The position numbers and the translations under genes were made by a program. This document shows positions 1 to 6,382 of a DNA stretch of 21,500 bases, piece by piece. Numbering within the stretch: the stretch's first letter is position 1; each line of letters opens with the position of its first letter. Source of the stretch: DATAQC01 sp038238185 (GTDB taxonomy: Bacteria > Actinomycetota > Acidimicrobiia > Acidimicrobiales > AC-14); NCBI GenBank assembly GCA_038238185.1, contig JBBRXY010000055.1:1-21500 (forward strand), in the 5' to 3' direction. A model generated the notes under the pieces. It saw nothing but the letters and a program-made list of their open reading frames with translations, was not told where the DNA came from and did not search any database.

Positions 1-269
1 AGCCGAAGGAGGGCGCCGCCGAAGCCGTAGGTGGCCAGCGCCCCCCCGGCGAGCAGGCTCGTGCGCATGAGCCGGCGACGCTCGTCTCCGAACCCACGGG
101 TCTCGGCGGGGTCGAACCCGCCGTTCGACCGGCGCGCGTGGCCCAGCTCGACCATCTCGGCAAGGGGCTCGGTGGTGGCCACCATGGCATCGGACTGGAG
201 GTCCTGGGACTCCTCGAGCAGGCCCGCCAGGGCCCCGTCGTCGAGGTACCGCTCTTCGTCAACAGCCAA
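1..269 (-). CDS. Ferritin-like domain protein, N-terminal part (cut by window edge)
   Basis: Only the first about 89 codons lie in the window. The reading frame begins at a TTG preceded by GGAGG with nine bases between, and an in-frame TGA lies a few codons upstream, so this start is well fixed. The N-terminal region is acidic and helical (ERYLDDGALAGLLEESQDL), then a twin-arginine-like stretch ERRRLMRTSLLAGGALA begins near residue 70, followed by small hydrophobic residues. This layout is what I recall for the ferritin-like domain proteins of Acidimicrobiia, where the metal-binding four-helix bundle follows the hydrophobic segment; that bundle is outside the window, so the family call rests on the N terminus only. 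It lies 38 bp behind the cupredoxin gene on the same strand and is probably co-transcribed with it. Inferred role: metal or oxidative-stress protein exported or anchored at the membrane. Confidence 0.62.
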   Translation of the reverse strand, partial: MAVDEERYLDDGALAGLLEESQDLQSDAMVATTEPLAEMVELGHARRSNGGFDPAETRGFGDERRRLMRTSLLAGGALATYGFGGALLR

Positions 270-307
270 GGGGGTGATACCTCCGCATCGTCAATGGTCC
301 TACGGCT

Positions 308-754
308 CTAGCCGGAAACCTGGATGAACCCGTGGGGCATGAAGCTGTGGACCTCGCACTTGAACTCGAAGCGGCCCGCTTTGTCGACCTTGAAGGTCTT
401 GGTGCCACCCGAGAAACGCCCAGTGTCGAAGCTGCCGTCGACCGCGGTGAGGGAGTGATCGGTGCCGTCGGAGTTCGTGACCGTGATGGTGTCGCCGGCC
501 TTGGCCTGCAGCTCCACGGGCTGGAAGGCGAAGCCCTGAATGGTGATCGCCGTTCCCGCCGGGGCCGTCGGGGCGTTGACGGCGGTGGTCGGGGCGTTGA
601 CGGCGGTGGTCGGGCTCGCCGAGCGTTCCGGGCCGACGGTCGTCGACGCCCCGCCCGGCGTCGCCGTGCCCTTTGACCCCGACGACGAACACGCTGCAGT
701 GGCCATCGCCGCCACAACGACCAGCACGGCGACGGGTCGCCAAAGATGGGGCAT
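308..754 (-). CDS. Plastocyanin-like cupredoxin lipoprotein
   Basis: A 148-residue secreted type 1 copper protein. Residues 8-21 form a short signal sequence ending in TAAC, a weak lipobox with Cys22 as the probable lipidated residue. A Ser/Thr/Pro/Ala linker (23-66) follows, then a beta-rich cupredoxin domain (68-148). The copper ligands are visible: His100 in TDHSL and the C-terminal C-x2-H-x2-M motif (Cys133, His136, Met139). The ATG start has a GGAGG nine bases upstream. It is transcribed divergently from the ECF sigma gene and lies directly ahead of the ferritin-like gene, so the sigma/anti-sigma pair may control it. Electron transfer or copper handling at the outer face of the membrane is the likely role; the redox partner cannot be told from here. 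The linker contains a perfect tandem duplication (see 571-612). Confidence 0.86.
   Translation of the reverse strand: MPHLWRPVAVLVVVAAMATAACSSSGSKGTATPGGASTTVGPERSASPTTAVNAPTTAVNAPTAPAGTAITIQGFAFQPVELQAKAGDTITVTNSDGTDHSLTAVDGSFDTGRFSGGTKTFKVDKAGRFEFKCEVHSFMPHGFIQVSG
571..612 (-). repeat. Two perfect 21-bp tandem copies in the cupredoxin linker
   Basis: Positions 571-591 and 592-612 are identical. In the cupredoxin frame they encode TTAVNAP twice, lengthening the flexible linker between the lipid anchor and the copper domain. The unit is a multiple of three, so the frame is kept. This looks like replication slippage in a tolerant linker. Confidence 0.85.
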
Positions 755-788
755 CGGGCTGATCCTCCGGTGGTGCGGGATGGGGCGG

Positions 789-815
789 CCACACCGTACC
801 GGGCGGCAGGTGTGG
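789..815. promoter_or_regulatory. Inverted repeat in the divergent cupredoxin/sigma intergenic region
   Basis: CCACACC (789-795) and GGTGTGG (809-815) form a perfect 7-bp inverted repeat with a 13-bp spacer. It sits between the cupredoxin start (754) and the sigma-type promoter at 824-851, where a regulator could act on both genes. No known operator family is recognised; chance cannot be excluded in GC-rich DNA. Confidence 0.3.
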
Positions 816-823
816 ACGGCGAC

Positions 824-851
824 CCATCCAATGTGCCTCTCCGCACCGAAG
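824..851 (+). promoter_or_regulatory. SigK-type ECF promoter ahead of the sigma gene
   Basis: CCATCC (824-829), a 16-bp spacer, then CCGAAG (846-851). The published mycobacterial SigK promoter consensus is CCATCC-N16/17-CCGAAT, so eleven of twelve hexamer positions match at an accepted spacing. Transcription would start near 858, about four bases before the GTG of the sigma gene, giving an essentially leaderless message; this agrees with the absence of a Shine-Dalgarno sequence there. It predicts autoregulation of the sigma/anti-sigma operon. The match was found by eye and not scored. Confidence 0.55.
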
Positions 852-861
852 AGGCAACACT

Positions 862-1449
862 GTGCCTCCTATGTCCTTGAGCGAAGCGAGCGATGCCACG
901 CTGGTGGTGGCCATAGGGCGCTGGCGCCAGGACGCGTTGGCCGAGGCCTACCGTCGCCATGCCGGTGCGTCCTTCGCCCTGGCCCGCCGTCTCCTCGCCG
1001 ACCGCCAGCTGGCCGAAGAAGTCCTGCAGGAGGTCTTCCTCCGCCTGTGGAACCAACCGGACCGGTTCGATCCCGAGCGGGGGAGCCTGCGTTCGTACCT
1101 GCTGGCCCAGACTCACGGCCGCTCCGTGGACCTGCTGCGCTCGGAGACGTCACGCCGGCGTCGGGAGGAGCGTGAGGCCCGGGAGACGGCCGAGCACGGC
1201 ACCGACATCGAGCGCGAGGTCATGGACCACGCAGTGGCCGAGCAGGTTCAGGAGGTCGTGGCCGGTCTACCGGTCGACGAGCGAAAGGCCATCGAGCTGG
1301 CGTACTTCGGTGGCCACACGTATCGCCAGGTCGCCGTCCTTCTGGACGAGCCCGAAGGTACCGTGAAGAGCAGGATCCGTTCGGGGTTGCGCAAAATGCG
1401 CGTCTCCATGGTTGAGGCAGGGGTGAGTGTGTCGTGGGCAGAGGGTTGA
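862..1449 (+). CDS. ECF RNA polymerase sigma factor, SigK-like
   Basis: A 195-residue ECF sigma factor. Region 2 spans about residues 25-92 (AYRRHAGASFALARRLL, then AEEVLQEVFLRLWNQPDRFDP, then GSLRSYLLAQTHGRSVDLLR, the -10 recognition part). Region 4 spans about 130-183, with VDERKAIELAYFGGHTYRQVA and the helix-turn-helix EPEGTVKSRIRSGLRKMR that reads the -35 element. The GTG at 862 is the first start after the SigK-type promoter; an in-frame ATG at 871 is a possible alternative. The stop overlaps the start of the anti-sigma gene by 16 bases, the usual arrangement for a sigma factor held by a co-expressed membrane anti-sigma factor. Best guess is the SigK/RskA branch, based on sequence character and the promoter; assignment to an exact ECF group would need profile comparison. 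Confidence 0.92.
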   Translation: MPPMSLSEASDATLVVAIGRWRQDALAEAYRRHAGASFALARRLLADRQLAEEVLQEVFLRLWNQPDRFDPERGSLRSYLLAQTHGRSVDLLRSETSRRRREEREARETAEHGTDIEREVMDHAVAEQVQEVVAGLPVDERKAIELAYFGGHTYRQVAVLLDEPEGTVKSRIRSGLRKMRVSMVEAGVSVSWAEG

Positions 1450-2189
1450 GTCACGCGGACGCCTCCGAGCTGCTCGGGGTCTACGCCCTGGATGCTCTTG
1501 ATCCCGACGAGCGCGATGCCGTCGAGGCCCACGCCGCCGAATGTGGAGCCTGTCAGGCCGAGATCACCCAGCACCGCGAGGTCGCCGCGTTCCTGGCCCC
1601 GGTGTGGACCCCCGCGCCCGAGGGCTTGTGGGACCGCATCGTCGAGGGCCTCGAGGAGACACCGCCTCCGCTCGAGATGCCTCTCGCCCCCGTCGTCCCC
1701 ATTCAGCGGCCGTCCCGGCGATCACGCCCGATGGCGGCGGTGGCGGCCATGGTCGCAGTTGCGGCCGTGGCGGTCGTGGGCGTGCTCGGGTTCAAGGTGC
1801 TCGACGACGGCCGACGCATCGACAGCATGAACCAGCAGGCTCTGGGCACCGAGTACCAGCGGACCGTGAACGCCGCCCTCGCCGACCCCTCGGGCCACCG
1901 CGTCAACCTCCAGAGCGCCGACGGGGCAGTGAAGGCGGAGGCCGTCGTCCTTCCCGACGGTGCCGGTTTCCTGACCAACAAGAACCTGGCCGCCCTCCCG
2001 TCGGACCACACCTACCAGTTGTGGGCCCTGGTCGGTACCAGCCGGATCTCGGTGGGCGTGCTCGGCCCCAAGGTCGACTCCGCCGCCTTCCGGGCGCCCA
2101 CCAACGCCGCCGGCTTCGCCCTCACCGACGAGACCGCCGGCGGGGTGGTTGTCAGCACCAACAACCCCGTGGTGGTCGGCAAGTTCTGA
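1434..2189 (+). CDS. Membrane anti-sigma factor, RskA-like
   Basis: A 251-residue single-pass anti-sigma factor. The cytoplasmic N terminus carries the zinc-binding anti-sigma motif H33-x3-C37-x2-C40, within the typical ELLGVYALDALDPDERDAVEAH context. A proline-rich linker (56-93) is followed by one transmembrane helix (about 100-120, MAAVAAMVAVAAVAVVGVLGF) and an extracytoplasmic RskA C-terminal domain (about 135-251) with the YQLWAL strand typical of that domain. It binds the upstream sigma factor and would release it after regulated proteolysis of the transmembrane protein. The GTG start lies inside the sigma gene, consistent with translational coupling. It ends 26 bp before the stop of the convergent deacetylase gene. 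Confidence 0.9.
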   Translation: MGRGLSHADASELLGVYALDALDPDERDAVEAHAAECGACQAEITQHREVAAFLAPVWTPAPEGLWDRIVEGLEETPPPLEMPLAPVVPIQRPSRRSRPMAAVAAMVAVAAVAVVGVLGFKVLDDGRRIDSMNQQALGTEYQRTVNAALADPSGHRVNLQSADGAVKAEAVVLPDGAGFLTNKNLAALPSDHTYQLWALVGTSRISVGVLGPKVDSAAFRAPTNAAGFALTDETAGGVVVSTNNPVVVGKF

Positions 2190-2215
2190 GCGGTACCGGC
2201 GAGGTTGGTCGGGGC

Positions 2216-3049
2216 TCAGCCTCGTTGGAGGTCGCGTAGGGTTCGGTAGCCGATCAGCGTGGCGCCTGCCCGTTGCGCCACCGACATCAAGGTGGAGCGG
2301 TCGGCAACCAGCTCGTGGTCGTCGACCCGCCCCGCCCAGTCGTAGGGCGCCAGGGCGCGTAGCTCGGCGGTGTCGACGGCCGGGTGGACGACGAGCTCGG
2401 TAAGGCCGGGTGGCAGTTCCGAAAGCGCTCGCTCGATCGCCCGACGGCTACCCATGCCGGAGGCTCGAACCAGGTGGTCGGGCGACAGGATCCCCTCATC
2501 GTGGGCCAGCGCCCGGTACGGGAAGCCCACCGAGCGCTCGGCGGACACCGGCCCGAGACGTATGGGGAGGCCGAAATCGGCGGCCAACTCGAGGTACACG
2601 TCGAAGAACTCGGGTCGCAGCTCGAGGGTGGCCATGTGCGAGTCGAGGTGGCTGACGTCGAATCCCCAGTAAATGGCCCGCTCCACCTGGGCCCGGCACT
2701 CGCGACGTACCTCGTCGAGGTCGGCGTGGTCCCAGGCGTCCTGCACGGTACGGGGGAAGCCGCCGTCGCCGTCGAGCAGGGATGGGGCGTGGGTGATGGG
2801 TGCCCACCGGAACAGATCGTGCTCGGCGTTGAGCGTGAGATGGACGCCGACGTCCTCCCCCCGGTAACGAGCGGCGGCATCGCGGGCCCAGGGGCAGGGG
2901 ACCATGAGGCTGGCACTGGTGGCCACGCCATCGCGCAGGGCCTCGTAGACACCCACGTTGGCTGCGTGGGAGGAGCCCAGGTCGTCGCAGTTGACGATCA
3001 GCAGGCGGGCATCAGGCGGGTGGCCGAGGCGTTCGGCGACCGAGGTCAC
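2216..3049 (-). CDS. ChbG/YdjC-family carbohydrate deacetylase
   Basis: A 277-residue protein of the YdjC/ChbG/HpnK family, metal-dependent deacetylases acting on N-acetylated sugars. Family landmarks are LLIVNCDDLGSSHAAN near residue 17 (the metal-binding Asp), a TSASLMV strand, VGVHLTLNAEH, SHLDSHMATL (the H-x3-H metal ligands) and a late HPAVD motif. The frame is open a further 52 codons upstream, but that extension is arginine/proline-rich and overlaps the neighbouring thermonuclease gene, so the GTG at 3049 (VTSVAERLGH) is preferred; no good Shine-Dalgarno sequence precedes it. It follows the thermonuclease by 34 bp on the same strand and may share its transcript. The substrate is unknown; HpnK-type hopanoid glycolipids or chito-oligosaccharides are options. 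Confidence 0.82.
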   Translation of the reverse strand: MTSVAERLGHPPDARLLIVNCDDLGSSHAANVGVYEALRDGVATSASLMVPCPWARDAAARYRGEDVGVHLTLNAEHDLFRWAPITHAPSLLDGDGGFPRTVQDAWDHADLDEVRRECRAQVERAIYWGFDVSHLDSHMATLELRPEFFDVYLELAADFGLPIRLGPVSAERSVGFPYRALAHDEGILSPDHLVRASGMGSRRAIERALSELPPGLTELVVHPAVDTAELRALAPYDWAGRVDDHELVADRSTLMSVAQRAGATLIGYRTLRDLQRG

Positions 3050-3083
3050 AAGTATCGACGGTAGCGCTCCGTTCCACAGACGA

Positions 3084-3644
3084 TCAGCGGGCGCCCTTGG
3101 TCGGGTCGATCGGAGACGCCGGGTCGCGGCATCGGCCCCACAGGCCCCGGACGGCCTGGCGGGCCTCGGTGGCCGCGGCCACGAAATCGTCGGCGTGGGC
3201 CACATTGGGTGTGAAGGTGTACGGAAGGGCGAAGCCCTCCCGGGCCAGCACGAGATTGACGAACAAGTTGTCGGGCTGGCGGTAGACGTAGGCCAGGAGG
3301 CGCTTATAGCGGTCGCGCAGCTCGGCGTCGCGTTCGAGGCGCACGGTGGTACCGACCGGCAGCAGGGCCTTGGTTCGGGCCGAGGCCTCGGTGGCGAAGC
3401 ACTGCACCGCGGTGTTCGGTTTCACCGACTCCGGTGTGTCGATGCCGATGAGTCGGAGGCGCTCCTCGGCGCCCCCGACACGGACGACGAGGGTGTCACC
3501 ATCGATTACCCGGACCACGGTGGCCCGGGCCGACGGGTCGCCGGCTGATGCCGGGGCGCCAGTGGGCGAGGCGGACCGCTCACAGGCGGAAAAAGCGATG
3601 ACGCAGGCCGTGAGGACGGCGATGACGGCGGAGCGACGAGACAC
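3084..3644 (-). CDS. Secreted thermonuclease (SNase-family) lipoprotein
   Basis: A 186-residue staphylococcal-nuclease-like protein. The N terminus VSRRSAVIAVLTACVIAFSAC is a lipoprotein signal with Cys21 in the lipobox. The nuclease domain runs from about 40 to 180: VIDGDTLVV supplies the calcium-binding Asp, and RLRLIGIDTPES carries the equivalents of the catalytic Arg35, Asp40, Thr41 and Glu43 (here Arg64, Asp69, Thr70, Glu72). DRYKRLLAYVY supplies the second catalytic arginine (Arg115). The GTG start at 3644 is chosen because GGAGG sits exactly five bases upstream; longer in-frame starts give a proline-rich non-signal extension. It should cleave DNA or RNA outside the membrane with calcium, for nutrient scavenging or defence. 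It lies 34 bp ahead of the deacetylase gene. Confidence 0.88.
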   Translation of the reverse strand: MSRRSAVIAVLTACVIAFSACERSASPTGAPASAGDPSARATVVRVIDGDTLVVRVGGAEERLRLIGIDTPESVKPNTAVQCFATEASARTKALLPVGTTVRLERDAELRDRYKRLLAYVYRQPDNLFVNLVLAREGFALPYTFTPNVAHADDFVAAATEARQAVRGLWGRCRDPASPIDPTKGAR

Positions 3645-3755
3645 GGACACCTCCGGAGGTAGCCAGGGGGGCGACACGGGAGGCGGCGGTTGCCGCGAGG
3701 TGGAGGAGTGGCGGTTACGAAGGCCCCATCGTGGCAGCCCGGGCACCAACGGCGC

Positions 3756-3890
3756 TCATGCTGCCTGACGGGAGGCCCGCTGCAGGGCGCGGCGAGCCGC
3801 CTCCAGGCCTCGACGCCCGATCTCGCGAGTGTGATCGTCGAGCTCCCAGGGGAGCTCGTCGGTCTCGACCAGGGTCAGCTGCTGTTGCAT
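3756..3890 (-). CDS. Small conserved-looking protein, 44 residues
   Basis: A short frame reading MQQQLTLVETDELPWELD, then DDHTREIGRRGLEAARRAL to a basic C-terminal end. It has an acidic first half and an amphipathic, arginine-rich helix in the second half. I recall similar unnamed proteins (W-x-LD-x-TR-x-GR-x-G pattern) in Acidimicrobiia and other actinobacteria, so I take it as a real gene of unknown function. An in-frame ATG at 3902 would add four residues (MLWN). Neither start has a Shine-Dalgarno sequence, so leaderless translation is possible. The helix could bind nucleic acid, but that is a guess. Confidence 0.55.
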   Translation of the reverse strand: MQQQLTLVETDELPWELDDHTREIGRRGLEAARRALQRASRQAA

Positions 3891-4103
3891 GTTCCAAAGC
3901 ATGACAGGGGGGTATGACACTGACCCGGGCGGAGAACCGCTGCTCGGAGGCAGCCACCGTGATGAACCCTCGTAATGAGGCCAAACCGAAGCTCACCTCG
4001 ACTAGAGTGTGCTTCTGAGCTACAGGACCGTGCCGGTTGTGACGATCGTGTTTCGGAGCAGAGATTCGGAACAGGTCAGAGCCCCCGGGCGTTGGAGAGA
4101 GCA

Positions 4104-4283
4104 ATGAGCGAGACACTCGAAAACGACGCAATCAACCAGGCGCTTGAGATCATCGATCGAAGCCTGGGCACCCTCCACACGCGCGAGCTGGTGTCGGCGT
4201 CTGAGATGTCCGACCTCCTGCTCGATATGCGATCGCTTCTGGTCGCCGACTTGGCCGAGTTCGAGCGCGCCGGCGTCAGCTGA
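4104..4283 (+). CDS. Small acidic helical protein of unknown function, 59 residues
   Basis: ATG start with GGAGAG a few bases upstream. The protein is almost entirely predicted helix: DAINQALEIIDRSLGTL then REL then SASEMSDLLLDMRSLL then ADLAEFERAG, with regular leucine spacing suggesting a helical hairpin or dimer. I do not recognise a family. It is transcribed away from the 44-residue gene (3756-3890), with about 200 bp between, and ends 28 bp before the convergent PAP2 gene. The clear ribosome binding site and consistent amphipathic pattern argue that it is real. Confidence 0.6.
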   Translation: MSETLENDAINQALEIIDRSLGTLHTRELVSASEMSDLLLDMRSLLVADLAEFERAGVS

Positions 4284-4310
4284 GTAGCGTCAACCCCGAA
4301 GCGTTCGGCT

Positions 4311-4937
4311 TCAACCCCGGGCCGTGAGGGGTAGCGCCCTGCCAAGGGGTACCAGGCGTCGAATAGCCAGGCCCATAGCCACGCCGACGGCCACTCCGGC
4401 GGCCACGTCTGATGCATGGTGGATCTTGACATAGACGCGGCTGCCGGCGATCACTGCGGCCACGCCCCAGTAGAGCGGCCACAGCGGGTCGTCCTCGGAC
4501 AACAGCACGGCGGCGGTGAACGACGAGGTGGCGTGTCCGCTCGGGAAGCTGCTGGTGAGCGGACGCCGCAGGCCGAGGGGCCGGTGGACGTCCCACGGCG
4601 GCCGCGACCGGCGGAACACCGACTTGATCACGGCGTTGACCATGATCGACTCGGCCACGAGGGCACCACCCAGGCGCACCGCGGCCCGTTCCCCGTGGTG
4701 GGAGCGCAGCCCCCGGAGGCAACCGAGGATGACCCACGCCAGGCTGAAGTCTCCGAGCTCCGACGCCGCGTAGAAGAGGCGATCGGCCGGGGGAATGCCG
4801 CGGAGGTGGTCGAACCCGCTCTCGGCACAGGCGTCGAACCGGCGAATGCGGTCCCGGGTGCTGGGAAAGGGTCGGGCCACTGCCGCCGACGGTAGCGGCT
4901 GCCAGGCCCGCCCGACATTCCACCGCCGACCGGCCAA
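4311..4937 (-). CDS. PAP2-family membrane phosphatase
   Basis: A 208-residue type 2 phosphatidic-acid-phosphatase-like protein. The three catalytic motifs are complete: K105-x6-R112-P113, P132-S-G-H135, and S166-R167-x5-H173-x3-D177. Hydrophobic segments lie near 60-75, 88-104, 136-147, 155-170 and 178-195, placing the active site at the outer membrane face. Such enzymes remove phosphate from lipid phosphates or undecaprenyl pyrophosphate; the substrate is not determined here. The start is uncertain: TTG at 4937 gives the full frame without a Shine-Dalgarno sequence, and a GTG at 4880 is a shorter alternative. It follows the PD-(D/E)XK gene by about 50 bp that contain a 16-bp tandem repeat. 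Confidence 0.85.
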   Translation of the reverse strand: MAGRRWNVGRAWQPLPSAAVARPFPSTRDRIRRFDACAESGFDHLRGIPPADRLFYAASELGDFSLAWVILGCLRGLRSHHGERAAVRLGGALVAESIMVNAVIKSVFRRSRPPWDVHRPLGLRRPLTSSFPSGHATSSFTAAVLLSEDDPLWPLYWGVAAVIAGSRVYVKIHHASDVAAGVAVGVAMGLAIRRLVPLGRALPLTARG

Positions 4938-4938
4938 G

Positions 4939-5002
4939 TCAGCCGACAGCCAACTCAGCCGACGATGTTGTCAGCCGACGGCGAGGTCACCCGACAGCGA
5001 GG
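4939..5002. repeat. 16-bp-period tandem repeat across a gene end
   Basis: TCAGCCGAC occurs at 4939, 4955 and 4971, and a one-base variant TCACCCGAC at 4987: four units at an exact 16-bp spacing with diverged 7-bp linkers. On the minus strand each unit reads GTCGGCTGA (or GTCGGGTGA), and the first unit supplies the last Val-Gly codons and the TGA stop of the nuclease gene. The others lie in the gap before the PAP2 gene. Tandem duplication of the gene end is the simplest origin. Confidence 0.75.
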
Positions 5003-5790
5003 AGCTCCTGGGCCAGGGCCGGGTCGCCGCCGAAGGCCGGGCAGTACTCGCGGAAGGCGCACCAGTCGCACAGGCGGGAGGGATGCGGCCGGAAATCGTC
5101 GCGCTCGCAGGCGGTTTCCACGGCCTTCCAGACGGCCAGGGCCCGCTTCTCCATGGCTCGGATGGATTGATCGGAGGGCTGGGCGATGATGGCTACCGGC
5201 TGGCTCAGGTAGAGCAACTGAACGCGCACGGGGCGACGGCCGAGCAGCTGTTCGCACAGGAAGGCATAGAAGTGCACGCCGCCCAGGCGGCTCTGCTCGT
5301 GCACGACCCCCGGAACCTTGCCGGTCTTGTAGTCGGTGACCACGAGACCACCGGCGGCGTCGAGATCGAGGCGGTCGATGACGCCCCGCAGGGTGAGCGA
5401 GCCCAGGGCGACCTCGAGTCGCAACTCCAGGCCGATGGGGTGCACGTTAGTGGGGTCTTCGAGCTCGAAGTAGCGGCGGACGAGGGTCTCGGCTTCCTCG
5501 GCGAACAGGCCCTCGGCCTCGGCATCCAGGTTGAGGCCGACGAACTCGGGATCGGACGCCATTTCCCGGCGGGCCACGGCGAGGCACGACAGGGCGGTGG
5601 CCAGGGTGCGGCGGGGTGGCGCCTCGCAGAAGAGGAGCTCGAGGGCCCGGTGCACGAGCGTTCCCTTGGTGGCCCAGGGCGACGGCGGCTCGGGCAGGCG
5701 GTCGATGGCCGAGAACCGGAAGGCCAGGGCACAGTCCTTGAACGACGCCACCTTCGACGGGGTCAGCGAGATCGGAAGGGGCAGCGCCAT
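4987..5790 (-). CDS. PD-(D/E)XK nuclease with Fe-S cluster (RecB/Cas4-like)
   Basis: A 267-residue nuclease of the RecB/AddB/Cas4 fold. Residues that can be placed: His47 in GTLVHRALE, Glu122 in GLELRLE, Asp139 in GVIDRLD, and the Asp153-Tyr-Lys155 catalytic pair in VTDYKTGK. Cys20 plus the C-terminal triplet Cys241-x2-Cys244-x5-Cys250 form the four-cysteine 4Fe-4S clamp known from AddB and Cas4. No helicase domain or cas gene is nearby, so this is the stand-alone actinobacterial type, probably a DNA-repair exonuclease. The ATG at 5790 (MALPLPISLTPSKVASF) is chosen over the longer frame because the conserved domain begins directly after it. A TAATAC -10-like element ends ten bases upstream, suggesting a leaderless message. 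Confidence 0.87.
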   Translation of the reverse strand: MALPLPISLTPSKVASFKDCALAFRFSAIDRLPEPPSPWATKGTLVHRALELLFCEAPPRRTLATALSCLAVARREMASDPEFVGLNLDAEAEGLFAEEAETLVRRYFELEDPTNVHPIGLELRLEVALGSLTLRGVIDRLDLDAAGGLVVTDYKTGKVPGVVHEQSRLGGVHFYAFLCEQLLGRRPVRVQLLYLSQPVAIIAQPSDQSIRAMEKRALAVWKAVETACERDDFRPHPSRLCDWCAFREYCPAFGGDPALAQELLAVG

Positions 5791-5800
5791 GACACCAACC

Positions 5801-5806
5801 GTATTA
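5801..5806 (-). promoter_or_regulatory. Possible -10 element of the PD-(D/E)XK gene
   Basis: TAATAC on the minus strand, in an AT-rich patch ten bases before the ATG at 5790. No convincing -35 hexamer at 16-18 bp. The spacing would give a leader of only a few bases. Confidence 0.35.
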
Positions 5807-5898
5807 CAACCGTGTGACACAGGCGGCGGACCCACACGGACCCGCCCACGGTTGAGGCCCCGTCGCGCTACCGTGCCACGGCCGACGAGGGAGGGACC

Positions 5899-6330
5899 AC
5901 GGCCACGAGCGAGTCACAGTCGGCGGAAGAGGCCAACCGGGCGTTCTACGCAGCCTTCGAGGCCCGCGACCTCGAATCGATGTCGCACCTGTGGGAGCAC
6001 ACCGACCGCGTCGTGTGTACCCATCCAGGGTGGGCGGTCCTGCGGGGCTGGGGGCAGGTGGCCGCGTCGTTCTTCGCCCTCTTCCAGAACGACCAGCACC
6101 TCCAGTTCATCCTCACCAACATCTCGGCCCAGTCCGAGGGCGACGTGGCGTGGGTGTCGGTCGACGAAAACATCCTGGCCGAGGCCGAGCCGGCCACCAC
6201 CGTGGCGGCTCTCAATGTCTTCGTGCGACCGCCGGGCGGTGAGTGGCGGATGGTGGCCCACCATGCCTCGCCTGTGACCGCCGACGCCGATCTGGGCGAG
6301 GCCGAACCCGACGACCTCGACGAGCGCTGA
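5899..6330 (+). CDS. NTF2-like (SnoaL-type) protein, non-standard start
   Basis: A protein of about 143 residues with an NTF2-like fold: EEANRAFYAAFEARDLESMSH, LWEHTDRVVCTHPGW, GWGQVAASFFALFQN, then strands VAWVSVDENIL, TVAALNVFVR and WRMVAHHASPV. Such domains form dimers and have varied enzymatic or binding roles, so function stays open. The conserved N-terminal helix begins about 27 codons before the first ATG (5980). The open frame from the upstream stop (5815) has no ATG, GTG or TTG before that ATG. A strong GGAGG lies at 5890-5894, just before ACG codons at 5899 and 5905. I place the start at ACG 5899 as best guess; a point mutation, sequencing error or initiation at ACG are all possible. 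It is divergent from the PD-(D/E)XK gene. Confidence 0.68.
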   Translation, partial: TATSESQSAEEANRAFYAAFEARDLESMSHLWEHTDRVVCTHPGWAVLRGWGQVAASFFALFQNDQHLQFILTNISAQSEGDVAWVSVDENILAEAEPATTVAALNVFVRPPGGEWRMVAHHASPVTADADLGEAEPDDLDER

Positions 6331-6382
6331 TCCCGTTACTCGGTGACGCTGAACCTCCTGACGGCCACGTCGATGCAGACCT

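Noticed and set aside
2190..2215. A terminator between the anti-sigma and deacetylase genes
   Set aside because: Only a 5-bp CGAGG/CCTCG stem with a long loop and no T-run; too weak to call.
3715..4131. A 138-codon minus-strand frame
   Set aside because: Composition is Arg/Ser/Pro-rich, it overlaps the better-patterned 44-residue gene in another frame, and it crosses the probable promoter region.
4987..5790. The Fe-S PD-(D/E)XK nuclease as a Cas4
   Set aside because: No cas1, cas2 or repeat array is nearby, and single-gene members of this family are common in actinobacteria.
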